Assembly (NCBI RefSeq): GCF_900103985.1
Contig: NZ_FNIE01000018.1
Span: 1-64,000, forward strand
DNA: 64,000 nucleotides
DNA from: Actinacidiphila guanduensis
GTDB taxonomy: Bacteria > Actinomycetota > Actinomycetes > Streptomycetales > Streptomycetaceae
Direction: 5' to 3'
The translations under genes and the position numbers were made by a program. Positions 1 to 8,223 of the stretch are shown here, piece after piece. Under the pieces are notes generated by a model. That model was not told the DNA's origin. It was given only the letters and a program-made list of their open reading frames with translations, and made no database searches. Each line of letters starts with the position of its first letter. Within the stretch, counting starts at the first letter, position 1.

Positions 1-125
1 CCCCCTCCTCCCTCGCCGTCGACCTCGCCCACGAAACCGGCCTCACCCTCATCGGCTTCCTCCGCGGCACCTCCATGAACGTGTACGCGGGCGAGCAGCG
101 GGTCGCCCTCCACGCGACGGCCTGA
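1..125 (+). CDS. fdhD: FdhD formate dehydrogenase accessory sulfurtransferase (3' end only)
   Basis: The window opens inside this gene. Reading from base 3 gives the last 40 codons and a TGA stop at 123-125. The tail, with the segments SSLAVDLA and [13 protein letters not shown], is the conserved C-terminus of FdhD, which passes sulfur from a cysteine desulfurase to the molybdenum cofactor of formate dehydrogenase. The active-site cysteines lie outside the window, so only the family assignment of the tail can be supported. A terminator-like hairpin follows at 159. Confidence 0.8.
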   Translation, partial: PSSLAVDLAHETGLTLIGFLRGTSMNVYAGEQRVALHATA

Positions 126-158
126 ACGGGCCGCCCGCCCCTGCCCGCTGCACGGGAA

Positions 159-217
159 AGGGCCGGCCGGCGGAAGCAGCGCCCCCCTGCCGACCGGCCC
201 TCCCCCCCTCTTTTCCG
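159..217 (+). terminator. Terminator downstream of fdhD
   Basis: The arms AGGGCCGG (159-166) and CCGGCCCT (194-201) are perfectly complementary. They extend inward by about five more pairs after one mismatch, and a C/T-rich stretch ending in TTTT follows. It lies between fdhD and the convergent gene ending at 360, so it may serve both. The remaining intergenic bases up to 359 show nothing recognisable. Confidence 0.65.
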
Positions 218-359
218 CTCTTTCGCTCCGGGGGCTTCAACCGGTGTCGACGGTCGATCATGCTCGGCCGATCGTTCCTCACGGCCTGCGCGTGTTCTCC
301 CTTTCGACACCGGCCGCCCCCTGCGACTCAATCGCTGAACTCAACCGCTGATACGGGTT

Positions 360-2609
360 CTACGGGTAACTCGTCAGCGTCTCGTGGGTGTGGCTGGCCG
401 TCACCGCCGCGCCCGAGTTGTCGATGATGTGGTTGATGTTGCCCGCGCCGCCGAGAACCGTGGTGACCATGTCGTGGAACTTCACGCCCGAGGTCGTGGG
501 GGTCTCGATCGCGTGGCCCAGGACGAGGTCGGGGTGGTCGCGCAGGTAGGCGTAGATGCCGACGCCCCACGCCTCGTGCGTGGTCACGGAGTTGGCCACC
601 TTGTAGGAGGCGTACCCGAGGTCGCCGCCGCTGGTGGTCCAACTGGCCTGGTCCGGCACGTCGTACGGGGTCTCGCTCTGGTAGAAGTACACGCGGCCGC
701 CGTTGGCGTTCCAGGTGGTCTGGTACTTCTCGTAGTGCTCGACCGCCAGGCCGTACATGGTGACGTTGGCGCCGTTGACGACCAGGCCCTGCTGGGCCGG
801 GTTGGTGTTCCAGCCCACGCCGTTGGAGTGGTCGCCGCGCCACAGCCACAGGTCGTCGCCGATGACGTTGGCGCTGTTGACCACCAGGGTCGTGGTGGCC
901 TTGCCGGCGATGTCGCCGCCGACGCGGAAGAACACGTCCTGCAGCACGGTGGGGTCGGCGGCGTGCGAGGCGGTGGAGCCGGACGGGCCGATCTGCATCA
1001 GTGTCGCGGAGTTGGTGGTGTTGGCGCTGATCAGCAGGCCGGCGATGTCGATGCCGTCGACGTCGGCGGTGGTGATCGCGGTGACGCCGTTGTCGGGCAC
1101 CAAGGTGGCCAGGCCGAGGCCGAGCACGACGGTGTCGGGGCGGGTGATGTTCAGCGGCGCCGACAGGTGGTAGACGCCCGGGGTGATGATCAGGTTCTTG
1201 CCCGCGGCGAGCGCGGCGTTGATCGTGGTGGCGGTGTCACCGGACTTGACGATGTAGAACTGGTCGATCGGGATCGAGGTCCCGGCCGGGGTGCCGTTGG
1301 TCCAGCTGGGGCCTTGGGCGTTGGTGCGCAGCGCCGGGTCGAACACCTGCCAGGCGCCGGAGGAGTCGACGTAGAGGAACGGCTTCTCCTTGGTCGTCGG
1401 GCTCTGGGCGACCGTGGTGTAGGGCGGGTTGGGGAAGCTGTTGCCCGGGGCGCCGTTGTCGCCGACGAAGACCATGTTCCAGTTGCTGCCGGACCAGCCG
1501 CCCATGGCGGTGTCCTTGGTGAGGTACTGCTGCTGGGTGCCGGAGGTGATCGTGCCCGAGATCCGGGAGTCACCGATGTAGCCGCCGCTGGACCAGTTGG
1601 TGGAGGTGCCGTGGGTGTTGTCGTAGAGCAGCATGCCGCCGTGCACGTCCATCCGGCGGAACGGGTCGGCCTGGGAGGCGGCCCACATGGTGCTGCCGGA
1701 GCTGGGGGTGACGGACATGTTCTCGGCGTCGCGCCAGAAGATCTGGGTGGCGTTGCCGTCGCTGGTGTGGCCGGAGACGTGGACGCCGCCGCCGGTGATG
1801 TTCACCTGGTCGGGGTTGAGGCCGAGCCCTGCGACCTGGGTGTAGTAGCCGACGGGCACGTCGACGTTGTAGGTGCCGGGGGTGAAGAGCAGGGCGTTGC
1901 GCTGCGTGCCGAACTCGTTGTTGACCTGGGCGTTGTAGACCGAGTTGATCGTCGACTGGATGGCGGACGTCGACATCGACGGGTCGAACACCGTGACGTT
2001 GGGGCCGAAGTCCGGGGTGCCGGCCGGCGGGGTGGTGCCGCCGCCGGAGCCGCCGATGGTGAAGGACTGCGCGGCGGTCCCGTTGCAGGTGTACTGCTCG
2101 AGTTGGACGCTGTCGGCGGTGGAGGCGCCGGGCACGTCCAGGCACTTGCCGCTGTTGCGGTTGACGAAGTGGTAGGTGCCGCCGGACTCGGCGACGGGCT
2201 GCCACTGCTGGTTGGCGCCGCCGCCGTAGAGCCACAGCTGGGTCAGGGCGCCGTCGGCGGTGGAGACGTCGGTCTCGTCCCAGACCTGACTGGGAGCGCT
2301 CGACACCCCGATCCGGTAGTAGCCGCTGTCGGTGGCGGTGAACTGCCAGGACTGGGCGGCGGTGCCGTTGCAGGTGTACTGCTGCACGGCGGTGCCGTTG
2401 GCGGTGGCGGCCGCGCGGGCGTCGACGCACTTGCCGCTGCCGGCGTTGACGACGGTGGCCGGGGAGGTGGGGATGGTGGCGGCGCCGGCGCCGCTCGCGG
2501 TGATCAGGGCCAGGCCGGCGCCCGCCGGGAGCAGCAGCGCGGCCGCGAGGGCGGCGGTCCGTCTGCGGTGCCGGCGGGGGCGGGCGGAGGTGGGGGAAAC
2601 CGTTGTCAC
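360..2609 (-). CDS. Secreted ricin-lectin (CBM13) / parallel beta-helix glycosidase, GH55-like
   Basis: A 749-residue exported protein. The GTG at 2609 is chosen because GAGGAG sits upstream at normal spacing and the frame then begins directly with an Arg-rich signal peptide (about residues 1-43, hydrophobic run LAAALLLPAG, then ASGAGA). Residues about 50-185 are a ricin-type beta-trefoil with the repeated QSW/QQW/QSF and C-V-D/C-L-D signatures. A Gly-rich linker leads into about 550 residues with the repetitive Asn/Gly pattern of a pectate-lyase-like parallel beta-helix (for example ALLFTPGTYNVDV, NLIITPGVYHLSA, EHYEKYQTTWN). Close relatives in streptomycetes are often labelled adenylyl cyclase or coagulation factor 5/8 protein, names that the sequence does not support. 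A beta-glucan or other fungal-wall substrate is inferred from the fold and the chitinase-type promoter. No catalytic residue can be assigned by eye. Confidence 0.7.
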   Translation of the reverse strand: MTTVSPTSARPRRHRRRTAALAAALLLPAGAGLALITASGAGAATIPTSPATVVNAGSGKCVDARAAATANGTAVQQYTCNGTAAQSWQFTATDSGYYRIGVSSAPSQVWDETDVSTADGALTQLWLYGGGANQQWQPVAESGGTYHFVNRNSGKCLDVPGASTADSVQLEQYTCNGTAAQSFTIGGSGGGTTPPAGTPDFGPNVTVFDPSMSTSAIQSTINSVYNAQVNNEFGTQRNALLFTPGTYNVDVPVGYYTQVAGLGLNPDQVNITGGGVHVSGHTSDGNATQIFWRDAENMSVTPSSGSTMWAASQADPFRRMDVHGGMLLYDNTHGTSTNWSSGGYIGDSRISGTITSGTQQQYLTKDTAMGGWSGSNWNMVFVGDNGAPGNSFPNPPYTTVAQSPTTKEKPFLYVDSSGAWQVFDPALRTNAQGPSWTNGTPAGTSIPIDQFYIVKSGDTATTINAALAAGKNLIITPGVYHLSAPLNITRPDTVVLGLGLATLVPDNGVTAITTADVDGIDIAGLLISANTTNSATLMQIGPSGSTASHAADPTVLQDVFFRVGGDIAGKATTTLVVNSANVIGDDLWLWRGDHSNGVGWNTNPAQQGLVVNGANVTMYGLAVEHYEKYQTTWNANGGRVYFYQSETPYDVPDQASWTTSGGDLGYASYKVANSVTTHEAWGVGIYAYLRDHPDLVLGHAIETPTTSGVKFHDMVTTVLGGAGNINHIIDNSGAAVTASHTHETLTSYP

Positions 2610-2650
2610 ACGGGGCTCCTCGGTCGCGTTGTGGGGGGGGGATCGCGATG

Positions 2651-2687
2651 TGGTCTGGACCGTAGGTCCAGACCAGTGAGGAGTCAA
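2651..2687 (-). promoter_or_regulatory. DasR-type (dre) operator inside the promoter of the ricin/beta-helix gene
   Basis: Reading the minus strand, TTGACT (2687-2682) and TACGGT (2664-2659) are separated by 17 nt, a good housekeeping promoter. Inside it lies a perfect inverted repeat, TGGTCTGGACC (2651-2661) and GGTCCAGACCA (2665-2675), with a 3-base centre. Each arm resembles the DasR dre consensus ACTGGTCTAGACCAGT and the 12-bp repeats known from Streptomyces chitinase promoters. The arms cover the spacer and the -10 hexamer, which suits repression. Confidence 0.7.
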
Positions 2688-2766
2688 TACAGAACAAAAA
2701 ATAAGTCGTGAACTATGCCGCGCGCCCTCGGCCGTGGAGGGGGCGGGGTCCTGGCTCAGGGCCGGC

Positions 2767-3603
2767 TCAGGGCTCCACGACGTTGGTGACCAGCAGGCCG
2801 ATGAGCAGGACGCCGACGACGATCCGGTAGATCACGAACAGGTTGAAGTCGTGCCGGGCGACGTAGCGCAGCAGCCAGGCGATGGAGGCGTAGGCGACGA
2901 CGAAGGAGACCAGGGTGCCCACCGCGAGCGCGCCGGTGCTCACACCCCCGCTGGTGGCGTCCTTGAGCTCGTAGAGCCCGGCGCCGGTGAGGGCGGGCAG
3001 GCCGAGGAAGAACGACAGCCGGGTGGCGGCCATGCGGTCCAGGTCGCGGATGAGGGCGGTGGAGATGGTGGCGCCGGAGCGGGAGAAGCCCGGGAAGAGC
3101 AGCGCGAGGATCTGCGAGCAGCCCACCCACATCGCGTCGCGCAGGGTCACCTCGGCCTCGCTGCGCTTGTAGCGGGCCATCTGCTCGGCGGCCCACATCA
3201 CCCCGCTGCCGACGATCAGCGAGGCCGCCACCACCCACAGCGAGCCGAGCGGCCCGTCGATGAGCGGCTTGGCGGCCAGCCCGACGACCACGATGGGGAT
3301 CGTCGCGTAGATCACCCACCAGGTGAACTTGTAGTCGTGGTCGGTGCGGGCCCGGCGGTCGGTGAGGCCGCGCAGCCAGGCGCCGACGAAGCGGGCGATG
3401 TCGCGGAAGAAGTAGACGAACACCGCGAGGATGGCGCCGACCTGGATCACCGCGGTGAAGCCCACGACGGAGTCGTCGTCGACGGGGATGTTCATCAGGC
3501 CCTCGACCAGCTTGAGGTGGCCCGTGGAGGAGACCGGCAGGAACTCGGTCAGCCCTTCCACGATGCCGAGAATGACGGCCTGGCCGACGCCGATGGCACT
3601 CAT
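2767..3603 (-). CDS. uppP: Undecaprenyl-diphosphatase UppP (BacA)
   Basis: A 278-residue polytopic membrane enzyme that dephosphorylates undecaprenyl pyrophosphate, recycling the lipid carrier for peptidoglycan and wall-polymer synthesis and giving bacitracin tolerance. Both hallmark motifs are intact: EGLTEFLPVSSTGHL near residue 15 (catalytic Glu and Ser/His) and PGFSRSGATIST in the second half. The protein is full length for the family and has about eight hydrophobic segments. It appears monocistronic, 157 bases beyond the start of the ricin/beta-helix gene and about 240 bases from the chitinase stop. Confidence 0.95.
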   Translation of the reverse strand: MSAIGVGQAVILGIVEGLTEFLPVSSTGHLKLVEGLMNIPVDDDSVVGFTAVIQVGAILAVFVYFFRDIARFVGAWLRGLTDRRARTDHDYKFTWWVIYATIPIVVVGLAAKPLIDGPLGSLWVVAASLIVGSGVMWAAEQMARYKRSEAEVTLRDAMWVGCSQILALLFPGFSRSGATISTALIRDLDRMAATRLSFFLGLPALTGAGLYELKDATSGGVSTGALAVGTLVSFVVAYASIAWLLRYVARHDFNLFVIYRIVVGVLLIGLLVTNVVEP

Positions 3604-3843
3604 GGGCGGTTCCCGTCCCCTTGGGGTTCTGCGGTGCTCGGTCTGCTGCGACTACATGGGCGTAGACACCTTCGGCAGACTCTAGGGGATGGGCGTGCGC
3701 CGCACCGAAACGGGGGCAGGGCGCGGCCCGGTGCGGGCGGTCCGCGGGGACCGTCCGCACCGGGGTGTCAGGGGGTGCTCAGCGACCGGTCAGCACGTGA
3801 GGAGCAACCGAGAGCAACTGGTCGGCCCCTACCGACACGGACG

Positions 3844-5415
3844 TCAGCAGGGCCCGAGGTCCTGCCAGACGCCCCACTCGCCGGTGGTGCCGGGCACCTC
3901 GTCGGTGGTCCACCACTTGGCCTGCCAGGTGTGGCCGCCGTAGGAGACCTTGTCGCCGCCGACGTAGATCGCCGAGGAGCTCCACGGCTGCGCGGTGCAG
4001 GCGCTGGCGCCGCCGGTGACGGTGAGGGTGTACGTGGCGGTGTGGGTGGTGCTGCCGGCCTTGCCGGTCACGGTCAGCGGGTAGCTGCCGTTGACCGCCG
4101 AGGAGGAGGCGGACACGGTCAGGGTGGCGCTGCCGCCGGCGGTGACCGATCCGGGGCTGACCGCGGCGGTGACGCCGGCGGGCGCGCCGGACACGCTCAG
4201 CGCGACGGACTGGGCGCTGCCGGCGGTGACCGCGGTCTTCACCGTGGAGGTGGCCGAGCCGCCGACGGCGACGGAGCCGGAGGAGGGGGTCAGCGCGACC
4301 GAGAAGTCGTTGGCGGGCGGCGGGGTGGTGCTCCCGCCGCCGCTGAACGGCTCGAAGGTGTGGCTGAACTGCCAGGTGCTCTGCGAGATGCCGGAGCAGG
4401 TGTCGGAGGCGCTGCTGCCGGGGCAGCCGCCGTTGTCGCGCTGCAGCGCCCAGAAGGACAGCGTGTTGATGCCCTTGCTGACCGCCCAGTTGTAGACGGT
4501 GGTGGCGTTGGCGGTGGTGAAGGTCTCGGCCGGCCCGTAGTCGTCGACGCCGGGCATCTCGGTGACGCCGATGGTGTTCCACAGCTGGGCGTCGGTCCGG
4601 TTCGGGTAGAGCTGCGCGAGCTGGTCGTGCAGGCCCTGGGCGGCGGTCTCGGTGTCGGTGGCCATGTTGTGGGTGGCACCGTCGTAGTAGTCGAACGTCA
4701 TCAGGTTGACGACGTTGAGGTTCACGCCGTTGGAGACCGCGTTCTGCAGCACCGGCAGGCCGGAGCCGTCGCCGAGGCTGCCGGTGGTCAGGCCGTGGGT
4801 GGTGGTCGGCAGGGTGTAGGAGAACTGCACGGTGCGGCCGTTGGCCGCCGCCCAGTCCTGGACCTGCTTGACGGCCTTGTTGCGGCGGTCGATGCCCGCG
4901 GAGTTGGAGAGCGAGTCGGCCTCGACGTCCAGGTCGATCCGGGTGACGTCGTAAGTGGTGATGACGCTCTCGTAGGCGGCGGCGATCGAGTTGACGTTGG
5001 TGCAGCTGTCGGCGATGTCGGTGCCGGTGGTGTCGGCCGCGTACCCGCCGAAGGACGGGATGACGTTGCCGCCGCCCGCCTGGATGGTGTCGATGTCGGC
5101 GCCGAAGTTCGCCTGGCTCACCGGGGTGGAGCTGTCGCCGTTCCAGTCGGGGGTGCACGAGCCGGCCGAGGCGGTCTGCAGGAACGCCATGGTGAGGTAC
5201 TTGTTGCCCGAGGAGGAGGCGAGGCCGGAGAGGCTGTCGCCGTTGTACGCCTCGAAGTACGGGGCGAAGACGTGGGTGGGCAGCGGGGTGGCCGCGTGGG
5301 CGGAGCCGGCGCCGGTCAGCGCGAGGCCGGCGGAGGCCGCCGCGGTGACGAGGCCGGTGAGCAGGGCGCGGGTGCGCGTGCGGGCCTTGGGGGCTCTGCG
5401 AACGGGTCCGGTCAT
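3844..5415 (-). CDS. Secreted GH18 chitinase with Ig-like and C-terminal CBM5/12 domains
   Basis: A 523-residue exported enzyme. The ATG at 5415 follows AAGGGAG at about 8 nt and starts a classical signal peptide (residues 1-41, cleavage after SAHA). The GH18 domain spans about 45-375, with the substrate-binding SFGGY (121-125) and the catalytic DLDVE motif, Glu165 being the predicted acid/base. About residues 385-470 form a Thr/Ser-rich Ig-like bacterial domain. Residues about 475-523 are a chitin-binding type 3 (CBM5/12) module with paired Trp residues ([21 protein letters not shown]). Domain order differs from the second chitinase at 49978, which lacks the Ig-like spacer. Chitin hydrolysis in the medium is the expected role, and the promoter carries chitinase-type operators. 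Confidence 0.93.
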   Translation of the reverse strand: MTGPVRRAPKARTRTRALLTGLVTAAASAGLALTGAGSAHAATPLPTHVFAPYFEAYNGDSLSGLASSSGNKYLTMAFLQTASAGSCTPDWNGDSSTPVSQANFGADIDTIQAGGGNVIPSFGGYAADTTGTDIADSCTNVNSIAAAYESVITTYDVTRIDLDVEADSLSNSAGIDRRNKAVKQVQDWAAANGRTVQFSYTLPTTTHGLTTGSLGDGSGLPVLQNAVSNGVNLNVVNLMTFDYYDGATHNMATDTETAAQGLHDQLAQLYPNRTDAQLWNTIGVTEMPGVDDYGPAETFTTANATTVYNWAVSKGINTLSFWALQRDNGGCPGSSASDTCSGISQSTWQFSHTFEPFSGGGSTTPPPANDFSVALTPSSGSVAVGGSATSTVKTAVTAGSAQSVALSVSGAPAGVTAAVSPGSVTAGGSATLTVSASSSAVNGSYPLTVTGKAGSTTHTATYTLTVTGGASACTAQPWSSSAIYVGGDKVSYGGHTWQAKWWTTDEVPGTTGEWGVWQDLGPC

Positions 5416-5464
5416 GGACCGCGCTCCCTTCGACGGTGGGGGTCCCAGCACGCGGGCCCGGTGC

Positions 5465-5507
5465 TGGTCTGGACCAATACTCTTGGTAGGGACCACCCAA
5501 CTGTCAA
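5465..5507 (-). promoter_or_regulatory. Chitinase promoter with two dre-like 12-mers
   Basis: On the minus strand a consensus TTGACA lies at 5507-5502. A perfect TGGTCCAGACCA occupies 5476-5465, and an imperfect copy, TGGTCCCTACCA, occupies 5495-5484. The -10 is less certain: AAGAGT at 5484-5479 with a 17-nt spacer, or GAGTAT two bases on. Pairs of such 12-mers overlapping the -35/-10 region are the known arrangement in glucose-repressed, chitin-induced Streptomyces chitinase promoters controlled through DasR. Confidence 0.75.
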
Positions 5508-5600
5508 GACTCCTAACAGATACCGCCGTTGGCACCGCGGCGACTTGGCCCGCCATTGGCCGGCTCTTGGCCCACCGCGGACCCGCGCCCTCGCTCCGGC

Positions 5601-6977
5601 TCAGTGCAGCCAGCTGAAGAGGGCGAGCGCGGGCACGAAACGCGCGGCGTCCACGGTGCCGACGCCCGTCGCCATGTCGTAGCCCTTGACCGCGGTGTAA
5701 CCGGTCACGCCGTCGTAGCTGTTGTCGGTGCCGTCCGCGACGTCCACGATCCCGCCGGCGGCGCCGGCCCTGGCCAGCGTGTAGAGGGCGGTGTGGATGT
5801 CGCCCACCCGCTGCCCGGCGACCTGGTCGGCGAGCGCGACGACGCCCGAGAAGAGCGGGCTCGCCTCACTGGTGCCGCCGTAGACGTCCCAGCCGACGGC
5901 CGTGGGGTCGTAGCTGGAGTACACCCAGGCGCCGCCGTCCACCGCCGCGGACATCGAGACGTCCGGGGTGCCGCGCCGGCCGCCCACGGTGCCCGCCACC
6001 CCGTTCTGGTACGACGGGCGGGCGAAGACGTGCGACTGCCCGCCGCCACCGGCCCCGTAGTCGTTGTAGACCGAGTCCGGCGCGCTGCGGCGGCCCGACT
6101 CGTCCAGGTGCAGCTGGGTGCCGCCGATGGAGGTGACCAGCGGATCGGCCGAGGGCCAGGAGTTCACCGGGTACGGGTAGTTCGCCGTGCCGTCCTCGGT
6201 GGCGTCGGTGGGGCCCGCGTCGCCGGAGGAGGCGAGCACGGTCACCCCGCGCGCCCGGGCGGCCCGGAAGGCGTACCGCAGGTTCTCGATGCTGGAGAAG
6301 TCGCCCTTGGCGAAGCCCGGGAAGGTGTTCTCGGTGGCGCCGAAGCTCTGCGTGATGACGTCGCCGACACCGCGGTCGATCAGCGACTTCTCGGCGTCCA
6401 TCATCTCGGGCAGCCCGGTGACGCCCTCGGTCTCGGCGACCCCGGTCTCCACCAGTACCAGGTGCGCGCCGGGCGCGACCGCGTGCGCCATCTCCACGTC
6501 CAGCGTGGTCTCGCCGGCCCAGCCGTTCTGGTCGGCGTCGGCCGGGTCGAAGGGCGGCACATGGCCCCACTTGACGACCTGCACCTCGGTGCTCGGCAGC
6601 CCGAACTGCCGGCTGTAGACGTCGAGGTCGTGCTGGATCGTCGGGGAGCCGAAGGAGTCCACGATGACGATCGTCCGGCCGCGCCCGGTCACCCCGGAGC
6701 GGTAGAGGGGGTTGAGGTCGTACGCCTGGCGGTACTGCAGAGGCGTGTAGCAGTTGATGCCCCAGTTCGCCTGGCACTGCGCGATGGTCAGCGGGCTGCT
6801 CGCGCCCTTGACCAGTTCGTGCCCGGTGACGGCGGGGACCGGCTTGGCAGCGGGCGCCGGGCGCTCGGCGGTGGCGGCCGCGCCGGTCGCGGGGGCGGCG
6901 ACCAGGGCGGCGGCGGTGAGGGCGGCGGCCCCCGCGGCGGCGACGGCGGCGCGGCGCCGCGGACGGAATGGGCGCAT
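5601..6977 (-). CDS. Secreted S53 (sedolisin-type) serine-carboxyl protease without a long propeptide
   Basis: A 458-residue exported peptidase. The ATG at 6977 is preceded by AAGGAG at 8 nt and opens an Arg-rich signal peptide ([12 protein letters not shown]..., cleavage near residue 36). The S53 catalytic Glu and Asp are Glu156 and Asp160 in GETTLDVE, and the nucleophile is Ser370 in GGTSEAS. The oxyanion-type Asp is probably in the SSGDAGPTD segment. Only about 60 residues separate the signal peptide from the catalytic core, so the approximately 200-residue activation domain of classical sedolisins and kumamolisins is missing. This shorter form recurs in streptomycetes. An acid-active extracellular endopeptidase is inferred. 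Confidence 0.85.
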   Translation of the reverse strand: MRPFRPRRRAAVAAAGAAALTAAALVAAPATGAAATAERPAPAAKPVPAVTGHELVKGASSPLTIAQCQANWGINCYTPLQYRQAYDLNPLYRSGVTGRGRTIVIVDSFGSPTIQHDLDVYSRQFGLPSTEVQVVKWGHVPPFDPADADQNGWAGETTLDVEMAHAVAPGAHLVLVETGVAETEGVTGLPEMMDAEKSLIDRGVGDVITQSFGATENTFPGFAKGDFSSIENLRYAFRAARARGVTVLASSGDAGPTDATEDGTANYPYPVNSWPSADPLVTSIGGTQLHLDESGRRSAPDSVYNDYGAGGGGQSHVFARPSYQNGVAGTVGGRRGTPDVSMSAAVDGGAWVYSSYDPTAVGWDVYGGTSEASPLFSGVVALADQVAGQRVGDIHTALYTLARAGAAGGIVDVADGTDNSYDGVTGYTAVKGYDMATGVGTVDAARFVPALALFSWLH

Positions 6978-7209
6978 GGACTCTCCTTGCGTGGAGGGCT
7001 CTTCGGGCGTGGCCGCGGCACCGCCCGCGAAGGGTGGGGCCATGGCCGCTTCCGTGGATCATGCCCAGGACAAGGAGGTCCGCATGTGTCGGATCGCCGT
7101 TCTACCCGAACGGCCGATCATCTGACCATCACTCAGAAGGGCCGTCCGAGGCGTGAGGAGCGCCGGGTACCGCGATGCCGGGCGCCCGGCCGGCTCGCGA
7201 GCCGGCCGC

Positions 7210-8223
7210 TCAGGAGACGATGTCCTTCGTGCGGAAGCCGCGGAACGCCAGCGCCGCCAGCACCACCGCGTACGCGACCGACACCGCCGTGCCCTGTGCC
7301 ATCCCGCTCCACTCGGTGGTCGGCTGGATCGCGTCCAGCCACGCGTACTGCCAGTGCGCGGGCAGCACCTTGCGCCAGGAGTGCAGCGCCGTCACCGCGT
7401 CCAGCACGTTGCCGACGATGGTCAGCCCGACCGCGCCGCCCACCGCGCCCAGCGGCGCGTCCGTCACTGTGGACAGCCAGAACGCCAGCGCCGCCGTGAC
7501 CAGTTGGCTCGCGTAGATGTACGCGACCGTGACCGCGAGCCGCGCCACCGCCGTGCCCGCCGGGACCGCGCCCCCGGCCGGCAGCTCCAGCGGCCCCCAG
7601 CCGTAGGCGACACCGCCCGCCACCAGCGCCACCAGCGGCAGCACCACCAGCGCGACCGCGCTGAAGCCCAGCGCCACGGCCAGCTTCACCGCGAGCAGCC
7701 GCACCCGCGGCACCGGCGCGGCCAGCAGGTAGCGCAGGCTGGACCAGCCGGCCTCCGAGGCCACGGTGTCCCCGCAGAACAGCGCCACCGGCACCACGAG
7801 CACGAAGCCCGCCGACACGAACAGCGCGGTGGCCGCGAAGTTGGCGCCGGAGGAGGTGGCGGTGTCGATGAGGGTCGGGCCGCCTGCGTCGTTGCCGGAC
7901 GGGGTGCCGCCGACGGCGAAGGCGGCCATCAGCACGAAGGGCAGCGCGACCAGGAGGCCGAAGACCACCATCGTGCGGCGCCGCCGCAACTGGCGCCGGG
8001 CCTCCACCCGCAGCCGCAGGGTGCGGCCGGGGCGGTAGCCGGGGGCGGTGGCGGACCCGGGAGCGGCAGGGCGGGCGGGCGGTACGACAAGGGCGCTCGC
8101 CACGCCCGTACCCGTACGGCCCGCGCCCGCGGTGTCCGTGCTGGCCGTGCTGCCCGTGCTGTCCGTGCCGCCGGCCGCGTCCGTGCCGCCCGCGCTCCCC
8201 GCGCCGTCCGTACCCGTGCTCAC
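7210..8223 (-). CDS. ABC-2 type transporter permease
   Basis: A 337-residue membrane protein starting with GTG at 8223, which overlaps the stop of the upstream ATPase gene by 4 bases (GTGA), so the two are translationally coupled. Residues 1-40 are a low-complexity Ser/Thr/Gly/Ala tract with recurring TGST/GGTD units. After an Arg-rich stretch (RRQLRRRR) come six hydrophobic segments, including VVFGLLVALPFVLMAAF and LTIVGNVLDAVTAL, in the ABC-2 permease pattern. It should form the membrane channel for the fused ATPase encoded upstream. The substrate is unknown. Confidence 0.85.
   Translation of the reverse strand: MSTGTDGAGSAGGTDAAGGTDSTGSTASTDTAGAGRTGTGVASALVVPPARPAAPGSATAPGYRPGRTLRLRVEARRQLRRRRTMVVFGLLVALPFVLMAAFAVGGTPSGNDAGGPTLIDTATSSGANFAATALFVSAGFVLVVPVALFCGDTVASEAGWSSLRYLLAAPVPRVRLLAVKLAVALGFSAVALVVLPLVALVAGGVAYGWGPLELPAGGAVPAGTAVARLAVTVAYIYASQLVTAALAFWLSTVTDAPLGAVGGAVGLTIVGNVLDAVTALHSWRKVLPAHWQYAWLDAIQPTTEWSGMAQGTAVSVAYAVVLAALAFRGFRTKDIVS

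Noticed and set aside
384-2711. 775-codon plus-strand frame opposite the ricin/beta-helix gene
   Set aside because: It is a mirror of the real gene in GC-rich DNA: Val/Gly/Ala/Asp-rich, no ribosome site, no domain pattern.
2734-5682. 982-codon plus-strand frame spanning uppP and the chitinase
   Set aside because: Low-complexity Gly/Ala/Val/Arg translation across two well-supported genes on the other strand.
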